From Acidobacteriota bacterium (GTDB lineage Bacteria > Acidobacteriota > Terriglobia > Terriglobales > Acidobacteriaceae), in the NCBI GenBank assembly GCA_021818105.1, contig JAKAFB010000002.1, positions 57,813 to 121,812 of the forward strand: a stretch of DNA of 64,000 nucleotides. The letters are read 5' to 3'. The notes beneath the pieces are model-generated. The model saw only the letters and a program-made list of their open reading frames with translations. It ran no database searches and was not told the origin of the DNA. Both the position numbers and the translations under genes were made by a program. Below are positions 26,105 through 34,743 of this stretch, one piece after another (positions within the stretch are counted from its first letter, which is position 1; every line of letters starts with the position of its first letter).

Positions 26105-26403
26105 GGGGCGGCGATCTCCAGGGAAGCGATTACGGTTCCGGGGGCTGTTGAGGGGAGCCCTGAGGAACATAAGAACGCTAACAGGGGCATGGGATGGTGT
26201 GTCTTCCATCGAAAGGTGGAGGTGCGGAAGCGGTTGTTGCCGGAATGGGAACAGGGCATAACTGCAGGATTGCAGCGAACGGTTCACAACGTGGGATAAA
26301 TGGGGAGAAAATGGGTTCGGATTGTGTGCTGTAGGTCACATCCACTTAGCCAAACCAAGGCCGAAACTGTTACGGTGATTTCTGAAGGTTCTTGATTCCA
26401 AAG
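26105..26403. promoter_or_regulatory. divergent promoter region of nuo operon and cytochrome gene
   Basis: 299 bases between the pentaheme cytochrome start (minus) and nuoA (plus). It should contain both promoters. The segment 26290-26345 (cgtgggataaatggggagaaaatggg and after) is the AT-richest part. I could not pick unambiguous -35/-10 boxes or a regulator site. Confidence 0.35.
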
Positions 26404-26775
26404 ATGGCCTCCAATCCTTATTTCTCATTGGCTGTTCTATTTGTGGGCGCCCTGGGTTTTGGTCTCGCTCCGCTGGCGCTTGCATGGGTGTGGGCAAAGG
26501 TGTTTTCGCCCTCCAAGCCGAACGCGCTGAAGAATGCAGTTTACGAGTGCGGTCTTGAGTCGAAGGGCGACGCATGGGTACAGTACCGGTCCGGCTACTA
26601 CCTCTACGCCATCATTTTTCTGATTTTTGATGTGGAAGCTGTTTTTCTTCTGCCCTTTGCGGTGGCATTCACCGGCCTGGGACTGGCGGCCAGCCTGTCC
26701 ATGCTGGTGTTTGTGCTGCTGCTGGTGGAAGGATTGGCCTGGGCGTGGGCCAAGGGCGTGCTGACCTGGGCATAA
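26404..26775 (+). CDS. nuoA: NADH-quinone oxidoreductase subunit A
   Basis: A 123-residue membrane subunit of complex I with three helices. The loop after TM1 carries the conserved [12 protein letters not shown] motif with its Cys, and TM2 has [16 protein letters not shown] with the conserved Asp-Val-Glu that faces the quinone/E-channel region. NuoA anchors the peripheral arm together with NuoH and NuoJ. First gene of the operon; ATG 26404 is preceded by only a weak ribosome site and a TTG is in frame 12 bases upstream. Confidence 0.96.
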   Translation: MASNPYFSLAVLFVGALGFGLAPLALAWVWAKVFSPSKPNALKNAVYECGLESKGDAWVQYRSGYYLYAIIFLIFDVEAVFLLPFAVAFTGLGLAASLSMLVFVLLLVEGLAWAWAKGVLTWA

Positions 26776-26822
26776 GCGCTGATGGTGCTGAGAGCCAGGG
26801 AAACGAACACAGGAGTCTTGCA

Positions 26823-27437
26823 ATGGCAGTGGATGAAGGGCTGAAGATCGAGCTGGGCAAGCAGGGCGTCTTCGTCACGACCCTCCAGGAACTGTACAAC
26901 TGGGGGCGGCGCAGCTCAGTGTGGCCGATGAACTTTGGGTTGGCGTGCTGCGCGATCGAGATGATTGCGACGACGATGGCCCGCTATGACCTGGCGCGCT
27001 TCGGGGCCGAGGTCTTCCGGCCTTCGCCGCGGCAAGCGGATCTGATGATCATCTCCGGCACGGTGACGAAGAAGATGGCGCCGCAGGTGGTGCGGCTCTA
27101 CAACCAGATGGGCGAGCCGCGTTACGTGATCGCAATGGGCGCATGCGCCATCTCTGGCGGGCCTTTCAAGCAGGGGTACAACGTGCTGAAGGGGATAGAC
27201 CGCTATATTCCTGTGGATGTGCACATACCGGGTTGCCCGCCACGGCCTGAGGCGCTGCTGGAAGCCTTTATGACGCTGCAAAAGAAGATCGACGCCCAGC
27301 ACCTGACGGGCGAGGAGCGACCCAGACATCTGGATGCTGAAGCGCCGGGGATGTTTCCGGTGCCGGAGCAGGGGGAGCATGACCTGGAGCCGCCTGCAAA
27401 CAAGAACGTGTGGACCGTACCGGTGGTGATTCGCTGA
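26823..27437 (+). CDS. nuoB: NADH-quinone oxidoreductase subunit B
   Basis: A 204-residue peripheral subunit that holds iron-sulfur cluster N2, the last electron donor to quinone. The cluster Cys are visible in LACCAIEM (tandem Cys), MGACAISGG and IPGCPPRPE. Start ATG 26823 follows AGGAG by 7 bases. The C-terminal 40 residues (after KKIDAQHL) are a charged extension not needed for the cluster. The stop codon shares one base with the nuoC ATG (TGATG). Confidence 0.97.
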   Translation: MAVDEGLKIELGKQGVFVTTLQELYNWGRRSSVWPMNFGLACCAIEMIATTMARYDLARFGAEVFRPSPRQADLMIISGTVTKKMAPQVVRLYNQMGEPRYVIAMGACAISGGPFKQGYNVLKGIDRYIPVDVHIPGCPPRPEALLEAFMTLQKKIDAQHLTGEERPRHLDAEAPGMFPVPEQGEHDLEPPANKNVWTVPVVIR

Positions 27438-28111
27438 TGAAGACGGTGGAAGAGATCAAGGCGGCAATCGAGGCGGCTGTTCCGGGAGCCGGGGTGGAGG
27501 TTGTGCCCAATCCGGGACCGGCGGCGCAGCACTCGCTGCTGCTGAAGCCGGACACGGCGGTGGCGGTGGCGACGTTCCTGCGCGATGACACGGAGCTGGC
27601 GCTGGATTTCCTGTCGAACGTGACCGGAGTGGACTGGCTGGACAAGGAGATTGCGGAAAAGGTGAAGGTGACCCGCACGGTGGCCAAGACCGTGGACGGC
27701 CAGGAACAGCAGGTGGAGGAAACCGCGGAGGAGACGCAGAAGCGCGTGGAGCCCGGCTACCTGGAAGTTGTCTACCACCTGTATTCAGTGGCAAAGAAGC
27801 ATGGCCCCGTGGTGTTCCGCATGCGCACGGGGAACCGTACGGACATGGTGGAGTTGCCATCCATGACGCCGGTGTGGCGCTCGGCGGAGTTTCAGGAGCG
27901 CGAGGTTTTTGACCTGTATGGAGTGGCGTTCAAGGGGCACCCGGACCTGCGGCGAATCCTGATGTGGGAAGGCTTCAAGGACCACCCGATGCGGCGTGAT
28001 TACGTTGAGCCGGATGATTTTGATTACGAGCCCACGGCGCATGATGAGGTGCTGAAGAGGGCACAGGAACATCAGGCTGCACTGGCCGCGCAGAAAGGGG
28101 GCGGTGAATGA
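27437..28111 (+). CDS. nuoC: NADH-quinone oxidoreductase subunit C, with internal charged insert
   Basis: A 224-residue peripheral-arm subunit (30-kDa subunit family). The core motifs are NVTGVDW (about 61-67), [10 protein letters not shown] (108-117), and the signature [22 protein letters not shown] followed by HPMRRDY (both near 155-190). Between GVDW and YLEVV lie 40 residues (68-107), rich in Glu, Lys and Thr ([19 protein letters not shown] is the middle), where many NuoC proteins have about ten. ATG is overlapped with the nuoB stop, and its own stop overlaps nuoD by 4 bases. Confidence 0.95.
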   Translation: MKTVEEIKAAIEAAVPGAGVEVVPNPGPAAQHSLLLKPDTAVAVATFLRDDTELALDFLSNVTGVDWLDKEIAEKVKVTRTVAKTVDGQEQQVEETAEETQKRVEPGYLEVVYHLYSVAKKHGPVVFRMRTGNRTDMVELPSMTPVWRSAEFQEREVFDLYGVAFKGHPDLRRILMWEGFKDHPMRRDYVEPDDFDYEPTAHDEVLKRAQEHQAALAAQKGGGE

Positions 28112-29265
28112 GCGCTTCCGAGACAAGGCTGGTGGGCCGGGACGGCGCGCCGGTGATGGATGTGGACGGCGACCTGCTTGAAGTGTCGATGGGACCGCAT
28201 CACCCTTCGACGCACGGCGTGTTTCGCATGGACCTGGCGCTGGACGGCGAAAAAATTGTGAAGTTGAAGCCGGTGTTCGGCTATCTGCACCGAAATCACG
28301 AAAAGCTGGGCGAAGAGCACAGCTATCTGGCGTCGATGCCGTATACCGACCGCCTAGACTACATCTGCTCCTTGACGAACAACTGGGCGTATGCGCTGGC
28401 AGTGGAGAAGCTGGCAGGGCAGGAAGTGCCGGAGCGTGCCGAGTATCTGCGGGTGATTCTGGGCGAACTGACACGCGTGCAGAACCATATTTTGTCGGTT
28501 GGTTTTTTGCTGCAGGATATGGGCGCGAGCGGCACTCCGCTGATGTATGGCTTCAGGGAACGGGAAAAGATTCTGGACTTGTTTGAATCGCTCACCGGCT
28601 CGCGCATGATGTGCAACTACATGCGCTTCGGCGGATGCCGTGTGGATGCATCTCCGGCTTGGCTGGATGGAGCGCGCGCGGTGGTGGCAGCATTGCCGGC
28701 TGCCGTGGACGAGCTTGAAGCATTGGTATGCACAAACGAAATTCTGATGGCGCGCACCCAGGGCGTGGGCGTGCTGCCGGCGGAACTGGCGATCAATGCA
28801 GGGATCAGCGGTCCAGTGCTGCGGGCGTCGGGCGTGAATTACGACGTTCGCAAAGTGGATCACTACGGCATCTATGACCGGTTTGACTTTAAGGTGCCAC
28901 TGGGCGATCACGGCGACGTGTATGACCGGTTCATGATCCGGCTGCTCGAACTGCGGCAATCGCTTCGCATCCTGGAGCAGGCGCTGAAGGATATTCCCGG
29001 CGGGCCTGTGATGGACCCGAAGGCGAAGCTGCGCAACTTCCGGCCCAAGGCCGGGGAGGCCTACGGACGCATCGAGGCGCCCAAGGGTGAACTGGGTTTC
29101 TATTTGATTAGCGATGGAGGACCGAATCCCTATCGCTACCGTGTACGGCCGCCGACCCTCGTGAACCTGACGGTTCTGGAGGACATGTGCCTGGGGCACA
29201 ATGTGGCGGATGTGGTCTTGATTCTGGGTTCTATCGATATTGTGCTGGGTGAAGTGGACCGTTGA
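28108..29265 (+). CDS. nuoD: NADH-quinone oxidoreductase subunit D
   Basis: A 385-residue 49-kDa-type subunit that with NuoB forms the quinone-binding site. Seen are [13 protein letters not shown] (quinone His in the beta-hairpin), [12 protein letters not shown], the conserved Tyr in [10 protein letters not shown], and the C-terminal [16 protein letters not shown] end (here [11 protein letters not shown]). It is a separate protein, not a NuoCD fusion. Start ATG overlaps the nuoC stop (ATGA). After it the operon breaks for a 57-base gap and a non-nuo gene. Confidence 0.97.
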   Translation: MSASETRLVGRDGAPVMDVDGDLLEVSMGPHHPSTHGVFRMDLALDGEKIVKLKPVFGYLHRNHEKLGEEHSYLASMPYTDRLDYICSLTNNWAYALAVEKLAGQEVPERAEYLRVILGELTRVQNHILSVGFLLQDMGASGTPLMYGFREREKILDLFESLTGSRMMCNYMRFGGCRVDASPAWLDGARAVVAALPAAVDELEALVCTNEILMARTQGVGVLPAELAINAGISGPVLRASGVNYDVRKVDHYGIYDRFDFKVPLGDHGDVYDRFMIRLLELRQSLRILEQALKDIPGGPVMDPKAKLRNFRPKAGEAYGRIEAPKGELGFYLISDGGPNPYRYRVRPPTLVNLTVLEDMCLGHNVADVVLILGSIDIVLGEVDR

Positions 29266-29322
29266 TCCTGCGGCTTCATAGCAAGTATTCGGCTGCAAGT
29301 TAGCTACTCGGGATGAGATGAG

Positions 29323-29832
29323 ATGACAGTAGCAAGATGGATCGCGATAGTGGCCGTGGCTGTTGTCCCGGCTGTGATAGCTGACGCGCAGGGCGCTCCA
29401 GCCCCACTTGGCGCGAAGTACAGCTTTACCTGCGATGGAAGTTCGCCTGTATCGCTGACGCCGGTTTCATTCGATGTGGGAATGAGCATGGGCACGACCG
29501 TCGGGAACCAAGGCAGTGGGGCGGGGGCAGGGAAGCCCAGCTTGATGCCGTTTACGGTGAAGTTTCTGATGAACAAAGATGTGAAGCAACTGATGGAAAT
29601 TGCCCAATTGGGTCATCAGTTTGCTCACTGCGCTTTGACAGAAACGAGCGGCAGCGCGGCAAAAGGTGAGGGCCAAGGCGCGACGTACGAATTCGATTTT
29701 GGAACGTTGCAGGTGGAGTCTGTGCAATTCATCGGCAGCGATGCTTCAAACAGCGATTCAGGCGGGAGCAATGTGCCGACGGCTTTTGCCCAGGTGGCGT
29801 TTAGCTACGGATCGTTGCGCATTTTGCAGTAG
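29323..29832 (+). CDS. secreted Hcp-like (type VI tube-like fold) protein inside the nuo operon
   Basis: A 169-residue protein with a signal peptide (WIAIVAVAVVPAVIADAQG). The mature part has the strand-helix-strand order of the Hcp family: FTVKFLMNKDVKQLMEIAQ (strand, Asp, helix), FAHCALTE, YEFDFGTLQVESVQFIG, then FAQVAFSYGSLRIL as closing strand, which in Hcp is the position of VSLNFSKIE. This is a by-eye fold match, not a proven homology. Hcp proteins of type VI systems have no signal peptide, so this is likely a secreted relative with another role. Two Cys may form a disulfide. It sits between nuoD and nuoI (57- and 99-base gaps) with no known role in complex I. Confidence 0.55.
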   Translation: MTVARWIAIVAVAVVPAVIADAQGAPAPLGAKYSFTCDGSSPVSLTPVSFDVGMSMGTTVGNQGSGAGAGKPSLMPFTVKFLMNKDVKQLMEIAQLGHQFAHCALTETSGSAAKGEGQGATYEFDFGTLQVESVQFIGSDASNSDSGGSNVPTAFAQVAFSYGSLRILQ

Positions 29833-29931
29833 TAGGAAGTAGAAGGTCCAAGGCCGGTGCCCGACAGCCTGCCACGCAGAAGGCGGCAGGCGGGGCGGCG
29901 GCAGAACGGGCAGGATAGAAGGAGAAACGCG

Positions 29932-30609
29932 TTGCTGGGTGAGGGAATACTGAAAGGGCTCGCGGAGACGGCAAAGAATTTTGCCGGGAGCTACGTCTCC
30001 AAAGAGCGGCTGACAACGGTGCAGTATCCGGAGGAGCGGATACCCACGGCTGAGGCTGCGCGCGTCTTTCCCTTCCTGGTGTATGACGGCACGGACTGGG
30101 AGGCGGGTCTGCGCTGCGTGGCTTGCCAGATTTGCGAGAAAGAGTGCCCGCCCAAGTGCATCTACATCGAGAAGAGCAAGGACAAGAAGCCGGACTATGT
30201 GGGCAAGCTGCAGATTTTCCCGGCGCGGTTCGATATTGACGTGTCTGTGTGCATGAGCTGCCAGATCTGCGTCGAGGTCTGCCCGTTTGAGGCCATCAAG
30301 ATGGACACGGAGTTTGAACTGGCGACGGACGATCGCTTCGAGGGTTTGCTGCGGCATCGCAATCAGTTGGCCAAGTCCAACGAGTACTACCACAAGATCC
30401 ATCCCACAGAAGCTGCTGAAGTGGATGCGCGGTTGGCGGAAGAGAAGGCCAAGGTAGAGGCCAAGGCCAAGGCGGCTGCGGAAGCCGCGGCAGCCAAAGC
30501 AGCCGCAGAGGCTGCTGCCAAGAGCGCTGCTCCGGCGGATGCGCCGCAGGCGACGGCACCGGCGAAACCCGCGGAGCCTGCACCGAAGACCACCGGAGGC
30601 GGAGAGTAA
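29932..30609 (+). CDS. nuoI: NADH-quinone oxidoreductase subunit I with Ala/Lys/Pro-rich tail
   Basis: A 225-residue ferredoxin-like subunit with two 4Fe-4S motifs: Cys62, 65, 68, 72 (CVACQICEKECP) and Cys107, 110, 113, 117 (CMSCQICVEVCP), clusters N6a and N6b that pass electrons to N2. The start is set at TTG 29932 because AAGGAG lies 7 bases ahead; the longer GTG frame from 29857 gives an Arg-rich non-family stretch. Residues about 155-225 form a tail of Ala, Lys, Glu, then Pro (EAKAKAAAEAAAAKAAAEA, then PADAPQATAPAKPAEPAPK) that NuoI normally lacks. Confidence 0.93.
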   Translation: MLGEGILKGLAETAKNFAGSYVSKERLTTVQYPEERIPTAEAARVFPFLVYDGTDWEAGLRCVACQICEKECPPKCIYIEKSKDKKPDYVGKLQIFPARFDIDVSVCMSCQICVEVCPFEAIKMDTEFELATDDRFEGLLRHRNQLAKSNEYYHKIHPTEAAEVDARLAEEKAKVEAKAKAAAEAAAAKAAAEAAAKSAAPADAPQATAPAKPAEPAPKTTGGGE

Positions 30610-30612
30610 GCC

Positions 30613-31788
30613 ATGATCGAGAAGGCAGACCAGATCTTTGTTCTCCTGCTGCACTGGCTTGTTGGGTTTCTGCCGGCCTCATGGCAGCATGTTGCGAGCA
30701 CCATCCTTTGCGTCGCGACCATTGTGCTGCTGTATCCGGCTTTGTTTGCAATTGCCGTGTTGCTCGAGCGCAAAGGCCTGGGCCGCATGCAGAATCGCTA
30801 CGGTCCGAATCGCGTGGGCCCCTTTGGCATTCTGCAGCCGGTGGCGGACGGCATCAAGTCGCTTACCAAAGAGGACATTGTGCCGTTTCGGGCCGACGCG
30901 CTGGTGCACTTCATCGCGCCGCTGGTGCTGGTAGTGGCGGTGTTCATGGGCTTTGCAGTGATGCCCATGGGGCGGAACATGGTGCTGGTGGATATGGACG
31001 CCAGTCTGTTGTTTTTCTTTGCTATGGGCGCCTCCACCGAGCTGTCAGTGTTTATGGCGGGCTGGTCGAGCCGCAACAAATACTCACTGCTGGGCGCAAT
31101 GCGCGCCGTGGCCCAGATGATCAGTTACGAAGTGCCGCTGCTGTTGTCGAGCGTGGTCATTGTGATGATGACTGGTTCACTCTCTTTGGTGAAGATGGTG
31201 GAGGCACAGAACCAGTACACGTGGGGCTTGCCGCACTGGTATGTGTTTACGCCGTGGGGGCTGGCTGGCTTTGTGATGTTTGTGATTGCCTCGATGGCGG
31301 AGACGAACCGTTCGCCGTTTGACCTGCCTGAGGGCGAATCGGAGATTGTGGCCGGATACTTCACGGAGTATTCGGGCTTTAAGTTCGCGCTCTTCTTCCT
31401 GGGTGAATACGTAGGAATGTTCGGGATAGCAGGTCTCGGCACGACGCTGTTCCTGGGTGGATGGTCTGCACCGCTGGCAGCGCTGAGTGTTGTGCCTTCC
31501 TGGATCTGGTTTTTTGGCAAGGTGATGCTGTGGATCTGCTTCTTTATCTGGGTCCGCGGGACGCTGCCGCGACTGCGGCAGGATCAGCTGATGAATTTTG
31601 CCTGGAAGTTCGTGCTGCCCATGACGCTTGTGAATCTGGTGGTGGCGGCGTTATGGCGTTTCATGGGCGAGGGATTGTTGCGCTGGATCGTTTGCACGGC
31701 GATTGTCGTGGTGGCCTATGCCGCGATGGGTCGTGTGGAGATGCGCCGCGAGCGACTGGGGCCGAGGAGTTACCGCTATGCGGAGTAA
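30613..31788 (+). CDS. nuoH: NADH-quinone oxidoreductase subunit H
   Basis: A 391-residue membrane subunit with about eight helices that contacts the quinone cavity. Motifs seen: ERKGLGRMQNRYGPNRVGP (about 52-70), ADGIKSLTKED, and the loop AETNRSPFDLPEGESE followed by EYSGFKFALFF, whose acidic residues line the quinone-linked proton path. It is some 65 residues longer than the E. coli protein, partly in the first helices. Only 3 bases separate it from nuoI. Confidence 0.96.
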   Translation: MIEKADQIFVLLLHWLVGFLPASWQHVASTILCVATIVLLYPALFAIAVLLERKGLGRMQNRYGPNRVGPFGILQPVADGIKSLTKEDIVPFRADALVHFIAPLVLVVAVFMGFAVMPMGRNMVLVDMDASLLFFFAMGASTELSVFMAGWSSRNKYSLLGAMRAVAQMISYEVPLLLSSVVIVMMTGSLSLVKMVEAQNQYTWGLPHWYVFTPWGLAGFVMFVIASMAETNRSPFDLPEGESEIVAGYFTEYSGFKFALFFLGEYVGMFGIAGLGTTLFLGGWSAPLAALSVVPSWIWFFGKVMLWICFFIWVRGTLPRLRQDQLMNFAWKFVLPMTLVNLVVAALWRFMGEGLLRWIVCTAIVVVAYAAMGRVEMRRERLGPRSYRYAE

Positions 31789-31824
31789 GTGTTGTCTGAA
31801 TCCACAGGAAGGGGGCGAGCGCCG

Positions 31825-32331
31825 ATGAGTTTTGTATTTTACGTTGTAGCGGCGCTTACGCTGGCAGGCGCACTATCTGCTGTGCTGCTCAAGAATCTGG
31901 TGCATTGCGCGCTAGCGGTGAGCATCGCCTTTGCCGGGCTTGCGCTCTTCTTCCTGCAACTGGACGCGGAGTTTGTGGGATTTGCGCAGTTCCTGGTGTA
32001 CGTGGGGGCTGTGGCGATTCTGGTGGTGTTTGCAATTTTGCTGACGCGCGGTTCTGAGACGCCGAAGAAGACTGAGATCTTCAGCCGCACCTGGCTGACA
32101 GGGCTGGCCGTGGCGGGCGCGATCTTTGCCGTGCCTGCTTGGGCTGTTCTGCAGGCTGCGCCGTGGATGATTCACACGACGGAAAAGCCTGCCGTGACGG
32201 TACAGGAAATTGGCAATGCGCTGATGGGGCGTTATGTGCTGCCGCTGGAGATTGTGGCGCTGCTGTTAACTGCGGCCTTAATTGGCGCAGTGATTGTAGC
32301 GATGCACGAAAAGGAGGGACGAAACTCATGA
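31825..32331 (+). CDS. nuoJ: NADH-quinone oxidoreductase subunit J
   Basis: A 168-residue membrane subunit with five helices. TM3 carries FVGFAQFLVYVGAVAILVVF with the conserved Tyr-Val-Gly-Ala pi-bulge region. The last helix IVALLLTAALIGAVIVA is typical. ATG 31825 has GGAAGGGGG upstream. The stop overlaps nuoK ATG by 4 bases. Confidence 0.95.
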   Translation: MSFVFYVVAALTLAGALSAVLLKNLVHCALAVSIAFAGLALFFLQLDAEFVGFAQFLVYVGAVAILVVFAILLTRGSETPKKTEIFSRTWLTGLAVAGAIFAVPAWAVLQAAPWMIHTTEKPAVTVQEIGNALMGRYVLPLEIVALLLTAALIGAVIVAMHEKEGRNS

Positions 32332-32648
32332 TTTCCGCCACTCCTCTTGCTGGGTACCTTTTGATCGCAGCGCTGCTTTTTGCCATTGGGCTGGCGGGCG
32401 CCTTAACGCGGCGCAATGCGATTCTGGTGCTGATTGGCATTGAGCTGATGTTGAATGCGGCAAATTTGAATCTGATTGCTTTCTGGCGCTTTGGGGAACA
32501 TCCGGAGGCGCTCACAGGCCTGATGTTTGCGATCTTCTCCATTGCAGTGGCTGCGGCAGAAGCTGCAGTCGGACTGGGCCTTGTAATCTCGATCCATCGC
32601 CATCTGCGCACCGCAGATCTGGACCAAATCAACAGGATGAAGGGGTGA
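32328..32648 (+). CDS. nuoK: NADH-quinone oxidoreductase subunit K
   Basis: A 106-residue three-helix antiporter-associated subunit. The conserved membrane Glu residues are visible in IGIELMLNAANLNLI (TM2) and VAAAEAAVGLGL (TM3), part of the central hydrophilic axis. Start ATG lies after a strong AAGGAGG site, 9 bases ahead, located inside the end of nuoJ. Normal length. Confidence 0.97.
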   Translation: MISATPLAGYLLIAALLFAIGLAGALTRRNAILVLIGIELMLNAANLNLIAFWRFGEHPEALTGLMFAIFSIAVAAAEAAVGLGLVISIHRHLRTADLDQINRMKG

Positions 32649-32652
32649 GCGG

Positions 32653-34743
32653 ATGCTGATGCAGGAAGAGTTGACGGCCGCATTTCATCCCCAAAACGCG
32701 TGCATCGCAAGTTACGCCGCCCGCAGTCTATGGCTGATTCCAGCGGTGCCTATGGTGGCTGCAGGCTTCATTGCTCTATTGCGGCAGCCAAAACGCGCAC
32801 TGGCTGCGGGTTTGGCAATTGGGTCGCTGAGTTTTTCTCTGTTCTTATCGCTGATCGCCTTTGCGCACGTCGTGGCCGGCTGGATGAGCAGCGTGGCGAT
32901 CCGGGAGACGGTGAACTTCTCCTGGATACAGATGGGGACTGCTCGCGTTGAACTGGGCTGGGTTCTCGATCCACTGTCGGCGGTGATGATGGTGATGGTC
33001 AGCTTCGTGGGGTTGCTGATCTTCATTTACTCCGTCGGCTATATGGCGCAAGACGAAAACTTCACGCGGTTCTTCTGCTTTCTGGCTCTGTTTGCAGGAG
33101 CGATGCTGGGGGTGGTCATCTCCAACAGCCTGCTGCTTCTCTTCATGTGCTGGGAACTGGTGGGCCTCACATCGTATCTGCTGATTGGCTTCTGGTATCA
33201 GAAGCCCTCTGCGGCAGCGGCGGCGAAGAAAGCGTTCATGACCACGCGCGTGGGGGATGTCTTCTTCCTGTTGGGCATGGTGTGGCTCTTTGCGGAGACG
33301 GGGACACTGCTGTTCTACAACGGGGGCACGGGTTCGATGGAGCCGCTCAAGCTCGGCGCGCTTCTGAGTTCTCCGGCAGGACTGGGACTGACTGCGGCAG
33401 GCGCCATCGGATTGCTGATTTTTGCAGGCGCTGCAGGCAAGAGCGGCCAGTTGCCATTGCACGTGTGGCTGCCTGACGCGATGGAAGGCCCCACGCCGGT
33501 GTCGGCATTAATCCATGCGGCGACGATGGTGGCGGCGGGCGTTTACCTGATTGCGCGCGTGTATCCGCTGATGCAGGCAGGCGCGTTGGCCGGAGGCACA
33601 ACTACGTCACTGACGGTGGTGACCTGGGTGGGCGCACTGACGGCCGTGTTTGCGGCGCTGATCGCAGTGGCGCAGAACGACATCAAGCGTATTCTGGCCT
33701 ACTCCACAGTGTCGCAGCTGGGCTACATGATGGCAGGCCTGGGGATGGGCGGCGTTGCCGTGGGCATGTTCCACCTGATCACGCATGCGTTCTTCAAGGC
33801 TCTGCTGTTCATGGGCGCGGGCTCGGTGATTCACGGCTGCCACGAGGAGCAGGATGTGCGACACATGGGCGGCCTGCGCACCGAGATGCCGGTTACGTTC
33901 CTGACGTATGCCGTGGGCATGCTGGCTCTGTGCGGGTTTCCGTTGTTGTTCTCTGGCTTCTGGAGTAAGGATGGCATTCTGGAAGCTGCCCAGCATTGGA
34001 GTGTTGCAAAAGGCCCGTTTTACCTGCTGGTGTTCGGCGCCCTGCTGACTGCGTTCTACATGATGCGGCAGGTGAGCTATGTGTTCTTTGGCCAGTGGCG
34101 TGGCCATGGGCATGCACACGAGAGCCCCAGGGTGATGACTTTGCCGCTGGCAGTGCTTGCGTTCTTTGCCGTGACGCTCAGCGTGATCGGTACACCGGCG
34201 TGGCCATGGTTCCGGGCATTCCTGAACAACAGGGCTGCAGAGTTCAGCATGGCAGGATTTGGCGAGCCAGGGCTCATGACGCTGATGCTGAGCTCAAGCG
34301 CAGTGGTGATCACAGGTTTGGTTCTGGGATGGTTTCTCTACGGGAACAGGTCGCCGAAGGCTGAGGAAGCCGATGCGCTGGAGCGTGCTGTGCCGCTGGC
34401 ATGGCTCTGGCTGCGGAACAAGTTCTATGTGGACGAGCTGTATGGCGTGACGGTGATTGCCTTCTATGAGTGGTGGGCGCGGGTGGCGGATTGGCTTGAC
34501 CGCTGCGTCTGGGGAGGCATTGTGGCCGGAGTCGCATTGCTGTTCCGCGGCTGGGCACAGTTAAACCGGTTGATCGATGTCCACTGGGTCGATGGCGGAT
34601 TTGACAAGAGCTGCGAGGAAATCGCCTCAGGCGGCGGCCTACTGGCGCGGGTGCAGAGCGGCCGCGTGCAAAGCTACCTGCGCGTGCTGGCACTTGCAGT
34701 AGTGCTGCTGGCCGTAATTTTGATCTGGAGCAGCCGGGGATGA
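32653..34743 (+). CDS. nuoL: NADH-quinone oxidoreductase subunit L, long form
   Basis: A 696-residue antiporter-like distal subunit; E. coli NuoL has 613. It keeps TM5 Glu (LLFMCWELVGLTSYLLIGFW), TM7 Lys (GAAGKSGQLPLHVWLPDAM) and ALIHAATMVAAGVYL, so its proton channel looks intact. The C-terminal part (from about 560) includes the long lateral HL helix and a final helix (VLALAVVLLAVILIW); the additional length lies mainly there. A longer HL helix would be expected if it has to span one more antiporter subunit, which fits the two nuoM genes that follow. ATG 32653; MQEEL at 32659 is an alternative. Confidence 0.96.
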   Translation: MLMQEELTAAFHPQNACIASYAARSLWLIPAVPMVAAGFIALLRQPKRALAAGLAIGSLSFSLFLSLIAFAHVVAGWMSSVAIRETVNFSWIQMGTARVELGWVLDPLSAVMMVMVSFVGLLIFIYSVGYMAQDENFTRFFCFLALFAGAMLGVVISNSLLLLFMCWELVGLTSYLLIGFWYQKPSAAAAAKKAFMTTRVGDVFFLLGMVWLFAETGTLLFYNGGTGSMEPLKLGALLSSPAGLGLTAAGAIGLLIFAGAAGKSGQLPLHVWLPDAMEGPTPVSALIHAATMVAAGVYLIARVYPLMQAGALAGGTTTSLTVVTWVGALTAVFAALIAVAQNDIKRILAYSTVSQLGYMMAGLGMGGVAVGMFHLITHAFFKALLFMGAGSVIHGCHEEQDVRHMGGLRTEMPVTFLTYAVGMLALCGFPLLFSGFWSKDGILEAAQHWSVAKGPFYLLVFGALLTAFYMMRQVSYVFFGQWRGHGHAHESPRVMTLPLAVLAFFAVTLSVIGTPAWPWFRAFLNNRAAEFSMAGFGEPGLMTLMLSSSAVVITGLVLGWFLYGNRSPKAEEADALERAVPLAWLWLRNKFYVDELYGVTVIAFYEWWARVADWLDRCVWGGIVAGVALLFRGWAQLNRLIDVHWVDGGFDKSCEEIASGGGLLARVQSGRVQSYLRVLALAVVLLAVILIWSSRG

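Noticed and set aside
28354..29298. 314-residue antisense frame opposite nuoD
   Set aside because: nuoD is certain on the plus strand; the antisense product has no family resemblance.
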